A DNA stretch of 36,597 bases from contig CAKUPC010000016.1 in NCBI GenBank assembly GCA_934675095.1, positions 1 to 36,597 on the forward strand, read 5' to 3'. Under the pieces are notes generated by a model that searched no databases, had not been told where the DNA came from, and was given only the letters and a program-made list of their open reading frames with translations. This document shows positions 11,151-19,683 of the stretch, piece after piece. Every line of letters begins with the position of its first letter. Within the stretch, counting starts at the first letter, position 1. Origin of the DNA: an uncultured Bacteroidales bacterium. GTDB lineage: Bacteria; Bacteroidota; Bacteroidia; Bacteroidales; UBA932. The position numbers and the translations under genes were made by a program.

Positions 11151-11807
11151 CTACTTGAGTTCGGCGATTACCGTCTCGCAGGCCCTCACGTCGTCACCGA
11201 TTTCAACCTTGATGTCGGCATCAAGCGGAATATACATATCTATGCGCGAACCGAACTTGATGATTCCGCACTGCTCGCCCTTGTGGGCCGTGTTGCCCGG
11301 CTTTGCATAGCAGACTATGCGCCTCGCAAAGGTGCCGGCAAGCTGCTTGAAGAGTATTTCCCCGTGAGCGTTCTTCATCCCGATTGACGAGTGTTCGTTG
11401 AGTTCGGAAGCCTTAGGGAGAAAGGCGAGGTAGTATTTACCCGGATGGTACTTGTAGTAGCTCACTTCTCCGTCCATAGGCCAGAAATTCACGTGAACAT
11501 TGAAGAAGTTCATGTAAATCGAGACCTGGATGCACTCCCGCTTGAGATATTCCGGCTCATAAACCTTTTCGAGGATGACAATCTCCCCGTCGGCGACCGC
11601 GGTCAGCACATTGTCTCCGGGAACGGTCTCGCGGCGCGGCAGGCGGAAGAAATAGGTGATGAAGCCCATCATAAACAGCAGCACCGCCGACAGCGGAATC
11701 GAGACATAAAGCACTCCATAGAGGAAACGCCATACTAAAAACAGCAATATGAGGCATATCAGCCAAACTACCGCGATGGTCTTGTAACAGTCCTTATGTA
11801 TTTTCAT
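11151..11807 (-). CDS. psd: Phosphatidylserine decarboxylase-related protein
   Basis: Makes phosphatidylethanolamine from phosphatidylserine at the inner membrane. This is the short, archaeal/Bacteroides-type enzyme, 218 residues. The frame extends to a TTG at 11834, but the ATG at 11807 gives MKIHKDCY, matching how this family usually begins after its basic lead. Two hydrophobic helices follow (about 10-45). Family blocks: VLTAVADGEIVILEKVYE, SIYMNFFNVHVNFWPMDGEV, FLPKASELNEHSSIG and the self-cleavage site KFGSR, where the Ser becomes the pyruvoyl group of the alpha chain. It sits 36 bases after cdsA, which makes the CDP-diacylglycerol needed for phosphatidylserine. The expected pssA partner is not in this window. 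Confidence 0.9.
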   Translation of the reverse strand: MKIHKDCYKTIAVVWLICLILLFLVWRFLYGVLYVSIPLSAVLLFMMGFITYFFRLPRRETVPGDNVLTAVADGEIVILEKVYEPEYLKRECIQVSIYMNFFNVHVNFWPMDGEVSYYKYHPGKYYLAFLPKASELNEHSSIGMKNAHGEILFKQLAGTFARRIVCYAKPGNTAHKGEQCGIIKFGSRIDMYIPLDADIKVEIGDDVRACETVIAELK

Positions 11808-11843
11808 AACTCCAAAATACTTCTCAAATTTCAACCTAATATA

Positions 11844-12704
11844 TTACAACATATCGAAACACATCATATATACCGTGGCTGCGGGGATGGCGACGAGCGC
11901 GCTGTCGAAACGGTCCAGCATACCGCCGTGACCCGGAATTATAGTTCCGGAATCCTTGACGCCGCAATGCCGTTTCCACTGGGATTCGATGAGATCTCCA
12001 TATACTCCGGTGACATTCATTATCGCCGCGATTGCAAGACAGTGATACCAGTTCATCTCGCTGAACGGCAGCCAGTCGAGACAGTGCATCCCGTAGGCGG
12101 CTCCCAGGGCACAGACAAAACCGCCTATGCATCCTATCCATGACTTATGGGGCGATACGGACGGAAACAGCTTCGGGCCGAACTTCTGTCCGAGTGTGCT
12201 GCCGAAGATGTAGGCGCCGACGTCGGACACCCAGATAATCACGAACATACAGAGAAGCACAAGGCCGTTGAAGTCATGCAGGGAATCGAATGCGACGAAA
12301 TTCAGCAGAGTCCACGGAACGGCGATGTAGAGCAGCCCTGTGTATATGTTCGCGAACATTCCGAAGTCCTTCTTATCCTTGACATAGAGGGAGTTAATCA
12401 TTACTATGAACAAAGGGATGAATGCCAGTGCGATGAAGCGCCCGGTGACGACCTCCGTCGATTGCACCAGAAATGTCACTGCGAACATTATGCAGCCGCC
12501 GACAATCGCGAGCAGCCTTGAACCCTTATAGACATCACCCATGGTCATGCTGAAGAATTCCGCCATCATCATCACGAGGGCAAACATCATCACGGCCGCG
12601 AAGATGTACTTGCCTCCTTCAAACCAGTCTCCTGACAGCAATGCCAGAAGCATCACTGCCAGGAAAACAAGTCCGGAAACTGTCCTGACTATCAGATTTT
12701 TCAT
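11844..12704 (-). CDS. cdsA: Phosphatidate cytidylyltransferase CdsA
   Basis: Inner-membrane enzyme that converts phosphatidate and CTP to CDP-diacylglycerol, the precursor of all phospholipid head groups. 286 residues, mostly hydrophobic, with about eight membrane helices. The family signature is complete: SPHKSWIG near residue 187, then GDLIESQWKRHCGVKDSG and PGHGGMLDRFDS at the C-terminus. Its ATG overlaps the ftsH stop by four bases (ATGA), implying translational coupling. Psd follows 36 bases later, so the two lipid enzymes are placed together downstream of the membrane protease. Confidence 0.95.
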   Translation of the reverse strand: MKNLIVRTVSGLVFLAVMLLALLSGDWFEGGKYIFAAVMMFALVMMMAEFFSMTMGDVYKGSRLLAIVGGCIMFAVTFLVQSTEVVTGRFIALAFIPLFIVMINSLYVKDKKDFGMFANIYTGLLYIAVPWTLLNFVAFDSLHDFNGLVLLCMFVIIWVSDVGAYIFGSTLGQKFGPKLFPSVSPHKSWIGCIGGFVCALGAAYGMHCLDWLPFSEMNWYHCLAIAAIMNVTGVYGDLIESQWKRHCGVKDSGTIIPGHGGMLDRFDSALVAIPAATVYMMCFDML

Positions 12705-14797
12705 TGCTCGGTGTCTTTTTCGTGGACTTTTTCGGCCTCACCTCCGGAAGATTCTTCGGAAGGTGTTTCAGAAGGCTCTTCAGACCCTTCTTCTCGGAGC
12801 GGAGCTTTACCGGAGGACTTCTCCGCATCTTCCTGAGCCTTGGCTGCCTTCTCATCCTCGCGGTTCTGGCTGTTGTCGGTTCCGACACGCGGTCCGAGAA
12901 TGCGCTCAAGGTCGTCGGCAAAAATTACCTCCTTTTCAAGCAGCAGGGCCGCCACCTCAAGGAACTCCTTCCTATGCTCCGTGAGGAGCGCAAGTGTCTT
13001 GTCGTGGATTTCCTGCACGAGGCGCTTGACCTCCTCGTCCATGACCTCGGCAGTCCTCTCGCTGTACGGGCGCGTAAGCTCGTAGCCGCGGGAGCCGGTC
13101 GAGTCGTAGAACGACACCGTGCCGACCCGTTCGCTCATTCCATAGTAGCAGACCATGCTGTAGGCCATCTTGGTAAGTCTCTCAAGGTCGTTCAGAGCAC
13201 CCGTTGAAGGCTGTCCGTTCACGATTTCCTCAGCGACGCGGCCGCCGATGAGAGCGCACATCTCGTCCGTCATCTGGTCCCGTGTCATCAGCTGGCGCTC
13301 CTCCGGGAGGTACCACGCGGCTCCGAGGGCCTGTCCGCGAGGGACAATCGTGACCTTGAACAGAGGATTCGCGTTGGGAAGCAACCAGCTCACTACGGCA
13401 TGACCGGCCTCGTGATGGGCTATCGACTTCTTTTCCTCCGGAGTTATTATCTTGTCCTTGCGCTCAAGTCCGCCGATTATCCTGTCAACGGCATCGAGGA
13501 AATCCTGCCTATCGACCTTGTGCTTGTTGTGCCTTGCCGCCGTGAGGGCAGCCTCGTTGCAGACGTTCGCGATGTCGGCACCGGAGAATCCCGGCGTGTG
13601 CTTGGCAAGGAACTCCACGTCGAAGTCCTCCGCGAGCTTTATGCCCTTGAGGTGCACCTTGAAGATTTCCTCCCTCTCCTTGAGGTCCGGAAGTTCGACA
13701 TGAATCTGGCGGTCGAAGCGGCCGGCGCGGAGCAGGGCCTTGTCGAGTATGTCGGCGCGGTTGGTGGCGGCGAGAATTATGACACCGGAATTGGTGTCAA
13801 AGCCGTCCATCTCCGTAAGCAGCTGGTTCAAGGTGTTTTCCCTCTCGTCATTTGAAGTAAAGCCTCCGTTCTTGCTTCTCGCGCGTCCCACGGCGTCAAT
13901 CTCGTCGATGAACACGATGCAAGGAGCCTTTTCCTTGGCCTGACGGAACAGGTCACGCACCCTCGAAGCGCCCACGCCCACGAACATCTCGACGAAGTCA
14001 GAACCTGAAATGGAGAAGAACGGGACGTCCGCCTCACCGGCAACTGCCTTCGCGAGCAGGGTCTTTCCCGTGCCCGGAGGCCCGACGAGCAGCGCTCCCT
14101 TAGGAATCTTGCCTCCGAGAGCCGTATATTTCTTAGGATTCTTCAGGAAATCAACGATTTCCACAACCTCCTCCTTCGCGCCGTACAGTCCGGCAACGTC
14201 CTTGAAGGTTACCTTGTTCTTGTCCTTGTTGTCAACAAGCTTTCCCGGAGTCTTGCCCACGCCGAATATTCCGCCGCCGGCCGGACCGCCCATGGACTTG
14301 CCCATCCCGCGGAACATGAATATCCAGAAAATAATCAAAAGCGCGGGCCAGAGCAGCCAGTTCAGAATCTCGACCCATGACTTGTCGTTGTTCTCAATGA
14401 CGACCTTGAAGCGTGACTCCTGTGGAAGCTGCCCGTTGAGAGCGCCGAACATCTCCTCCGCGTTGAAGCTGCCGGAGACGAGGAAGAAGAAATGCGGAGA
14501 CTTCTTGGGAACCTGCCCGCCGAACTTCGACTCGTATTTCTGAAGCCTTTCCGGACGCACCTTAATCCTGCCCTCAAACTCGTTGCGTACAAAGTCTATC
14601 TCCTGAATGTCCCCCTCACGGGCCATCTGCTGAACCTCCTCCCACTCAATCTTCTGCGGGTTCGACCTGTCAGAATTGCCGGGCCAGAGCATCCAGACAA
14701 TCAGTCCGATGATGAGTACGTAGAACCATGAGAGATTGATGGTGATGACCTTCATCTTCCGGTCCTTGTTGCCGTTATTTTTCTTTTTCTCTGCCAT
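12701..14797 (-). CDS. ftsH: ATP-dependent zinc metalloprotease FtsH
   Basis: Membrane-bound AAA+ protease that degrades misfolded membrane proteins and short-lived regulators. 698 residues. Order: cytosolic basic N-terminus, TM1 (about 21-38), periplasmic domain (about 45-135), TM2 ([19 protein letters not shown]), AAA module with GPPGTGKT, Walker [13 protein letters not shown] and the second region of homology [20 protein letters not shown], then the M41 protease domain with zinc site HEAGH (H462, E463, H466). The C-terminus is a long acidic Ser/Glu-rich tail (about 50 residues) typical of Bacteroidetes FtsH. It starts 31 bases after rsfS and overlaps cdsA. Loss of CdsA balance is a known FtsH-linked theme in other bacteria, but that is only context here. 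Confidence 0.97.
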   Translation of the reverse strand: MAEKKKNNGNKDRKMKVITINLSWFYVLIIGLIVWMLWPGNSDRSNPQKIEWEEVQQMAREGDIQEIDFVRNEFEGRIKVRPERLQKYESKFGGQVPKKSPHFFFLVSGSFNAEEMFGALNGQLPQESRFKVVIENNDKSWVEILNWLLWPALLIIFWIFMFRGMGKSMGGPAGGGIFGVGKTPGKLVDNKDKNKVTFKDVAGLYGAKEEVVEIVDFLKNPKKYTALGGKIPKGALLVGPPGTGKTLLAKAVAGEADVPFFSISGSDFVEMFVGVGASRVRDLFRQAKEKAPCIVFIDEIDAVGRARSKNGGFTSNDERENTLNQLLTEMDGFDTNSGVIILAATNRADILDKALLRAGRFDRQIHVELPDLKEREEIFKVHLKGIKLAEDFDVEFLAKHTPGFSGADIANVCNEAALTAARHNKHKVDRQDFLDAVDRIIGGLERKDKIITPEEKKSIAHHEAGHAVVSWLLPNANPLFKVTIVPRGQALGAAWYLPEERQLMTRDQMTDEMCALIGGRVAEEIVNGQPSTGALNDLERLTKMAYSMVCYYGMSERVGTVSFYDSTGSRGYELTRPYSERTAEVMDEEVKRLVQEIHDKTLALLTEHRKEFLEVAALLLEKEVIFADDLERILGPRVGTDNSQNREDEKAAKAQEDAEKSSGKAPLREEGSEEPSETPSEESSGGEAEKVHEKDTEQ

Positions 14798-14828
14798 TTT
14801 GCGAAACTGTTTGAATTATAGCAGGTTC

Positions 14829-15188
14829 CTACTCAGCCGCCTCGTCGTTCCAGTCCGTGCGCTCGGCGTCGGCCCAGAGATCCTCCAGACGGTAGAATGA
14901 ACGGTATGCGGTCTGGAACACATGAACGACGATGTCGCCGTAGTCGAGAATGACCCACAGCGCGTTCTCGCGTCCCTGCGAACGTATGACTTTCCTCTTG
15001 CAGCGCTCAATCATCCTGTCCTCGACATTGTCGGCAATGGCAAGCACGTTGGTCGTGGAATCCGCGTTGCAGACGACAAAATAATCGGATATGGCCGTTC
15101 CTATTTTCTTGAGATTGAGAGACAGAACCTCCTGCCCCTTCTTTTCGAGCATTGCCTCGGCAATGACCTTGACTTCGTTGAGTTTCAT
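14829..15188 (-). CDS. rsfS: Ribosome silencing factor RsfS
   Basis: Binds ribosomal protein uL14 and blocks subunit joining when nutrients are short. 119 residues, normal length. Family blocks: KGQEVLSLNLKKIGTAISDYFVVC, STTNVLAIADNVEDRM, then GRENALWVILDYGDIVVHVF and RSFYRLEDLWADAE, ending in an acidic tail. First gene of the rsfS-ftsH-cdsA-psd-CBS run. Divergent from birA, an arrangement common in Bacteroidales. A -7-like box lies just upstream on the minus strand. Confidence 0.95.
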   Translation of the reverse strand: MKLNEVKVIAEAMLEKKGQEVLSLNLKKIGTAISDYFVVCNADSTTNVLAIADNVEDRMIERCKRKVIRSQGRENALWVILDYGDIVVHVFQTAYRSFYRLEDLWADAERTDWNDEAAE

Positions 15189-15209
15189 CTATAAATTTAT
15201 ATGAATTTA

Positions 15210-15241
15210 CAAAAATATGCCTAAATTAGCCTACAAATATA
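15210..15241 (-). promoter_or_regulatory. Candidate -7 boxes for the rsfS-ftsH operon
   Basis: On the minus strand two matches to TAnnTTTG occur: TATATTTG (15241-15234) and TATTTTTG (15217-15210), 46 and 22 bases before the rsfS ATG at their proximal ends. No certain -33 element accompanies either. The upstream one leaves a more usual leader. Confidence 0.4.
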
Positions 15242-15277
15242 ATCAAAAAACGAACCAATAGCAATTCGGAGACGCCA

Positions 15278-15985
15278 ATGAAGGGAACTTGTCATATAAT
15301 ATGGTATAACGAGATTGATTCGACCAACAGCGAGGCTGCCAGAAGGCTCGGGGAACTTGACAATATGTCAGTGCTCGCGGCGCGGTGTCAGACGGCCGGG
15401 CGCGGAAAGGACACGAGAAAATGGCTTGCGGCGCCGGGCGAGAACCTTACTTTCACCGTCGTTTTGAAATATACAAATGAAGGAAGCCCCATTCATGCGG
15501 ATGCGCCGGGGACCACTCCCCCATGGCCTCCTTTCCCGGCATCATGCCAGATGCTCCTGAGCGCGGCCGCGGCCGCCTGTGTCGTGAACTTCCTCGGGGA
15601 ACAGGGCATCTGCGCATGGGTGAAGTGGCCGAACGACGTGTATGTAGGCAGGAACAAAATCTGCGGAATACTCATCGAGCACAGGACGGACGGGAATGTC
15701 CTGAAATCCAGCATAGTCGGAATAGGGCTCAACTTGAACCAGACGGAGTTTCCTCCGGAGCTTGTCAATCCCGTTTCTGTCGCCTCCCTGACAGGAAAAA
15801 GGCTCGACATTGACGCGAGCCTTGAACATCTGTGCGGAATCTTCGAGGAAAAGATGCGTTCAGTCTATCGCGAGCTTCCGCATCTGCGCGATGTAATCGC
15901 CCTGGCATTCGCTCCTGAAGATGGCGCTTCCGGCGACGAAAATCTCCGCGCCTGCTTCGCCCAATGCGTGAACGTTCTCCTTTGA
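15278..15985 (+). CDS. birA: Biotin-protein ligase BirA, C-terminal domain apparently lost
   Basis: Attaches biotin to biotin carboxyl carrier protein. 235 codons. The catalytic domain is recognisable: WYNEIDSTNSEA, CQTAGRGKDTRKW (the biotinyl-AMP loop, usually GRGxxGRxW, here with KDT), VKWPNDVYVGRNKICGILIE and VGIGLNLNQ. There is no N-terminal DNA-binding domain, so it is a group I (non-repressor) ligase. After about residue 200 the normal small SH3-like C-terminal domain is absent; the last 42 codons instead overlap the convergent rpe gene antisense and give a Cys/Ala-rich tail with no family resemblance. This suggests a 3' deletion or frameshift with read-through into rpe. The enzyme may be compromised. 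Confidence 0.88.
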   Translation: MKGTCHIIWYNEIDSTNSEAARRLGELDNMSVLAARCQTAGRGKDTRKWLAAPGENLTFTVVLKYTNEGSPIHADAPGTTPPWPPFPASCQMLLSAAAAACVVNFLGEQGICAWVKWPNDVYVGRNKICGILIEHRTDGNVLKSSIVGIGLNLNQTEFPPELVNPVSVASLTGKRLDIDASLEHLCGIFEEKMRSVYRELPHLRDVIALAFAPEDGASGDENLRACFAQCVNVLL

Positions 15986-16528
15986 CACGCCCCCATCGAC
16001 CTCAATCGGACGAACCGTCCCGGCCTTTTCCATATATTCCCTCAGTCTGCGGATTTTTCCGTAAGTTTCGGGAATGAACTTCTGCCCTCCGAAACCGGCA
16101 AAGACGGACATTATCAGAAAATAGTCGGCGTTCTCCAGATGCGGGAAAAGGCGCTCCACCGGTATGTCCGGGTTGATGACCAGCCCGGCCTTCGCTCCAG
16201 CCGCACGGATGCCGGCGAGGATTTCGTCCGCCTCGGCGTCGCTCCCGACCGCTTCGAGATGAAAGCTGACCATCGAGGCGCCGGCCATGACGAACTTTTC
16301 GGCATATTTTTCGGGATGCACAATCATAAGGTGCACGTCAAGAGGCTTGCGGGCCTGTTTCGCGATGGCTTCCACGACCGGAAAGCCGTAGGAGATGTTG
16401 GGAACAAACGTGCCGTCCATCACGTCGAGATGGAACAGGTCAGCGTGCTCGTTCACCATTGCGACATCCTTTCCGAGATTCAGAAAGTCGGCCGAGAGCA
16501 TTGATGGTGCTATTTTTATCTTACTCAT
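15860..16528 (-). CDS. rpe: Ribulose-phosphate 3-epimerase
   Basis: Interconverts ribulose 5-phosphate and xylulose 5-phosphate in the pentose phosphate pathway. 222 residues, normal length. TIM-barrel motifs: IAPSMLSADFLNLG, FHLDVMDGTFVPNISYG, PLDVHLMIVHPE, MSVFAGFGGQKFIPET, IEVDGGVSKEN and FVAGSAIFRS. The metal-binding His/Asp residues of these blocks are present. Only 6 bases after pepD, so probably one transcript. Its last 126 bases overlap the end of birA on the opposite strand. Confidence 0.96.
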   Translation of the reverse strand: MSKIKIAPSMLSADFLNLGKDVAMVNEHADLFHLDVMDGTFVPNISYGFPVVEAIAKQARKPLDVHLMIVHPEKYAEKFVMAGASMVSFHLEAVGSDAEADEILAGIRAAGAKAGLVINPDIPVERLFPHLENADYFLIMSVFAGFGGQKFIPETYGKIRRLREYMEKAGTVRPIEVDGGVSKENVHALGEAGAEIFVAGSAIFRSECQGDYIAQMRKLAID

Positions 16529-16534
16529 AGTTTC

Positions 16535-17968
16535 TTAATTATGTAACACGTCGTCGAGAAGAAGGGTGAACTTGTCAAGCGACGCGAGGTCGAGGCGTTC
16601 GCCCGGGGCATGGACGCCGCGGAGGGTCGGACCGAACGAAATCATGTCCAGATCGGGATATTTTTCGAGGAACAGTCCGCATTCGAGACCTGCGTGGATG
16701 GCCTTGACGGCTGGCTCCGTGCCGAAGAGCTTCTTGTAGGAAGCCACACAGCGGCGGAGAATGTCCGAGTCGAGCTTAGGCTTCCATCCCGGATATTCCC
16801 CCTCGTGGGTGACCTCGGCGCCGGCAAGCATAAAGACGGCCTCGACCTTCGCTGCCGCCGCCCTGCGTGCCGAATCTATGGAGCTGCGCTGGCTGGTGCC
16901 GATGCGCACCTTATCTCCTTTCTGCATCCTGACTGAGGCGAGATTGGTCGATGTCTCGACGAGCCCCGGGATGTCGGCGCTCATGGCAAGCACACCGTGA
17001 GGGGCGGCATAGAGGCTGCTGATAAGCCTGTGGGCGGTGTCGCCGTTGATAGCCATCAAAGGAAGCGGCACGGATTCCAACGCAAATGACAGGTCCGGCT
17101 CCGTAGTCGAGAACTCCCCTTTCACATCTGCGACGAATCTGTTCCAGAGCGACTTGAATGCCGCCTCGTCTCCTGTAATCGCGACTATGGCAGAGGCCTC
17201 ACGCGCAATGGCGTTGCGCTTGTTGCCGCCGTCAATGCTGCAGAGAGCCAGTTTGAAGTCCTCGGATGAAAGGCATTCGTAAAGGAATCTGGAGAGCAGC
17301 TGCACCGCGTTTGCGCGTCCCTTGTCGATGTCGTCTCCGCTGTGCCCGCCGATTCCGTTGAATACCCTGACCTGAAACGGGGTCAAGTCGTGAGAGAGCA
17401 GCGGCACCGGGTTGTACTCGAACACCGCCGTGGTGTCTATACCGCCCGCGCAGCCGACGAAGAGCTCACCCTCATCCTCTGAGTCGAGGTTGATGAGGGT
17501 CTTTCCCGTGATGAAGCCGGGTTCAAGGCCGAAAGCGCCGTCCATACCGGTCTCCTCAGAAGAGGTGAAGAGACATTCCAGCTTGCCGCACGGAGCCGGG
17601 TCTATGAGGGCCGCAAGCTCGGCCGCGACGCCGATTCCGCAGTCCGCGCCGAGGGTCGTGTCCTTGGCAACCATCCAGCCGTTTTCGATGACATAATCTA
17701 TAGGGTCCTTCGCGAAATCATGCTCGACTCCGGCATTCTTCTCGCAGACCATGTCCGTGTGCCCCTGAAGAACTATGGTCGGTCTGTCCTCGAATCCCGG
17801 CGAAGCCGCACGGGTGATGACGACATTCCTGACGGCATCCGTCCTATATTCAAGTCCGTGCGTTTCAGCAAATTTAATCAGATATTCGACAATCTTCTCC
17901 TCATGCCCCGATTCGCGAGGTATGAGCGTGATTTCCTTAAAGATGGAAAGGATTTTTTCAGAGTTCAT
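16535..17968 (-). CDS. pepD: Aminoacyl-histidine dipeptidase PepD (M20 family)
   Basis: Zinc dipeptidase that cleaves Xaa-His and other dipeptides in the cytoplasm. 477 residues, standard for PepD. Metal-binding blocks: QGHTDMVCEK, DTTLGADCGIG (the bridging Asp), SSEETGMDGAFGL (the catalytic Glu pair) and, near the end, GLECGLFLEKYPDLDMISFGPTLRGVH with its metal-binding His. The middle segment is the lid/dimerisation domain (GIGGHSGDDIDKGRANA). It follows dnaA by 55 bases, a gap containing a 12-base inverted repeat, and precedes rpe by 6 bases. Confidence 0.95.
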   Translation of the reverse strand: MNSEKILSIFKEITLIPRESGHEEKIVEYLIKFAETHGLEYRTDAVRNVVITRAASPGFEDRPTIVLQGHTDMVCEKNAGVEHDFAKDPIDYVIENGWMVAKDTTLGADCGIGVAAELAALIDPAPCGKLECLFTSSEETGMDGAFGLEPGFITGKTLINLDSEDEGELFVGCAGGIDTTAVFEYNPVPLLSHDLTPFQVRVFNGIGGHSGDDIDKGRANAVQLLSRFLYECLSSEDFKLALCSIDGGNKRNAIAREASAIVAITGDEAAFKSLWNRFVADVKGEFSTTEPDLSFALESVPLPLMAINGDTAHRLISSLYAAPHGVLAMSADIPGLVETSTNLASVRMQKGDKVRIGTSQRSSIDSARRAAAAKVEAVFMLAGAEVTHEGEYPGWKPKLDSDILRRCVASYKKLFGTEPAVKAIHAGLECGLFLEKYPDLDMISFGPTLRGVHAPGERLDLASLDKFTLLLDDVLHN

Positions 17969-17971
17969 ATC

Positions 17972-18015
17972 TTCGTATATTTATATTCCAATATTTCAAA
18001 ATGTAAATATACGAA
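17972..18015. repeat. Inverted repeat between dnaA and pepD
   Basis: Perfect 12-base arms TTCGTATATTTA (17972-17983) and TAAATATACGAA (18004-18015) separated by 20 AT-rich bases. The plus-strand side is followed by a run of T, the minus-strand side is not. It could be an mRNA hairpin in the dnaA-pepD transcript or a protein-binding site in a pepD promoter. Confidence 0.6.
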
Positions 18016-18023
18016 TTTTTTGA

Positions 18024-19436
18024 TTATGCGCGTGATACTAACACTTTCTCTATATCTGAAACGTATTGTTTGAATACCTTGTCCGTGGCGATGAGGTCGG
18101 TCACGGTCGAGCAGGCGTGAAGCACGGTCGCGTGATCCTTGCCTCCGATTTCGGTTCCGATTGCGGAAAGTGAGCAGTTGATGAGGCTGCGTGACATATA
18201 CATGGCAATCTGACGGGCCTGCACGATGTTGCGCTTGCGGGTCTTGGACAGCATATCGTCCTTGCTGATGTTGAAATAGTCGCAGACAACCTGCTGGACG
18301 CGGTCAATCGTGAGCTCGTTCTTCGTCTCCCCGATGAGCTGGCCGGTAATCTGCTCGGCAAGTTCCACTGTGATTTCCTTATGGGCGAGGGTCGCGTTTG
18401 CAATCAGCGAAATGAGAGCGCCCTCAAGCTCACGGAAATTTGAGCGGATGTTGGTCGCGAGATAGCAGAGCACCTCGTCCGACAGCTCCACTCCTTCCCT
18501 GCCGCTGCGTGAACGGAGCATCGCAAGCCTCGTCGCATAGTCAGGACGGGTAAGTTCCACTGAAAGTCCCCACTTGAGTCTTGAAAGAAGCCTCTCCTCG
18601 AAGTTCTGAAGCTCAACAGGCGGACGGTCCGAAGTGAAGATGAGCTGCTTGCCGCTCTGGTGGAGATGGTTGAAGATGTTGAAGAACGCAACCTGAGTGC
18701 CGTGGCTCGCCAAATCCTGGATGTCATCGACGATGAGCACGTCAATCTTCATGTAGAAGGCCATAAAATCGGTGAGCTTGTTGTTCACACACGCCTCCAT
18801 ATACTGTGTCTTGAACCTGTTGGCAGGCACGTAGAGAACAATCAGTTCCGGGTAACGCTCCTTGATTGAAAGTCCGATTGCCTGCGCGAGGTGCGTCTTT
18901 CCGAGCCCCGGACCTCCGAAGAGGAAAAGCGGGTTGAACGCCGTCCTGCCCGGAGCCAGGGCGATGTTCTCGCCGGCGTTGATTCCCATCTTGTTGCACT
19001 CGCCCTTGATGAGGTTGTTGAAGCAATAGACAGGATTGAGCTGCGGATTTATCTGAACTCGCTGGAGTCCCGGATAGACGAATGCTCCAGGGTTGTTCGC
19101 TCCGCCGGTCGGGATTGACACCGGACGGTTCACCGGAGTCGTGGTGTAGGCTCCCGTGCACTTTATAGGCGGCTGAACCCTCACCGGCTTGAACACATAC
19201 TTGAGCTGTGCGGAAGCGCCGATTTCCTTCTTGAGAGCGGCCTTGATGATATTGAGGTAGTAGTTCTCCAGCCATTCCATGAAGAATGCCGAAGGTACCT
19301 CAATGGTAAGTTCCGAATTTACGAATGACACGGGACGTATCGGCTTGAACCAAATGTCGAACTGCTGCGGCTCTATATTCTGTTCTATAAAGCGCAGGCA
19401 ATTCTCCCAAACCGATATGTGTCTTTCTTGTGTCAT
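18024..19436 (-). CDS. dnaA: Chromosomal replication initiator DnaA
   Basis: AAA+ protein that opens the replication origin. 470 residues from the ATG at 19436; the frame is open to 19472, but MTQERHISVWENCLRF is where family similarity begins. Domain I (about 1-85) has the usual IEPQQFDIWFKPI start; domain II is a linker with repeated Pro/Asn; the AAA+ domain has GGPGLGKTHL (K180), VDDIQDLAS and SDRPPVELQNFEERLLSRLKWG; domain IV carries the DNA-binding signature ending GTEIGGKDHATVLHAC. Upstream lies a 247-base AT-rich gap after mlaD. Downstream are pepD and rpe. Its position may, but need not, mark oriC. Confidence 0.96.
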   Translation of the reverse strand: MTQERHISVWENCLRFIEQNIEPQQFDIWFKPIRPVSFVNSELTIEVPSAFFMEWLENYYLNIIKAALKKEIGASAQLKYVFKPVRVQPPIKCTGAYTTTPVNRPVSIPTGGANNPGAFVYPGLQRVQINPQLNPVYCFNNLIKGECNKMGINAGENIALAPGRTAFNPLFLFGGPGLGKTHLAQAIGLSIKERYPELIVLYVPANRFKTQYMEACVNNKLTDFMAFYMKIDVLIVDDIQDLASHGTQVAFFNIFNHLHQSGKQLIFTSDRPPVELQNFEERLLSRLKWGLSVELTRPDYATRLAMLRSRSGREGVELSDEVLCYLATNIRSNFRELEGALISLIANATLAHKEITVELAEQITGQLIGETKNELTIDRVQQVVCDYFNISKDDMLSKTRKRNIVQARQIAMYMSRSLINCSLSAIGTEIGGKDHATVLHACSTVTDLIATDKVFKQYVSDIEKVLVSRA

Positions 19437-19442
19437 GTGAAA

Positions 19443-19468
19443 AATCCTTCCCGTTTCGCGAAAGGATT
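19443..19468 (-). promoter_or_regulatory. Hairpin/palindrome in the dnaA leader
   Basis: Seven-base arms AATCCTT and AAGGATT enclose a region that contains the perfect palindrome TTTCGCGAAA (19454-19463). It ends 6 bases before the dnaA ATG, so it would fold in the leader or serve as an operator. No known binding protein is implied. Confidence 0.45.
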
Positions 19469-19472
19469 GCAA

Positions 19473-19683
19473 AGTTGGTGAAAAAAAAATTATAAAAATT
19501 TCTTTTTCCTATTGTATATAAATTATTTTTTAGTAAGCGTCGGGCGATTTTCTCTTTTTATAATAATAAATTATAAATATCTTATAATCAATGTTTTATA
19601 ATCCAAAATTTCGTCAAAGCCGCGCTTGTTTAGGTATTTACAATTTTGAATAATTCAAAAATAACTAAATCCGTGATACAGCG
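19473..19683. other. AT-rich gap between mlaD and dnaA
   Basis: Strongly AT-rich non-coding stretch. It holds three TTATAAT copies (around 19560-19605), a perfect 17-base palindrome TTTTGAATAATTCAAAA (19644-19660), and a minus-strand TATTTTTG box (19663-19656) that could be the dnaA -7 element. I found no exact TTATCCACA DnaA box on either strand; the nearest is TTATAATCA with two mismatches. Candidate origin-like or regulatory DNA only. Confidence 0.35.
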
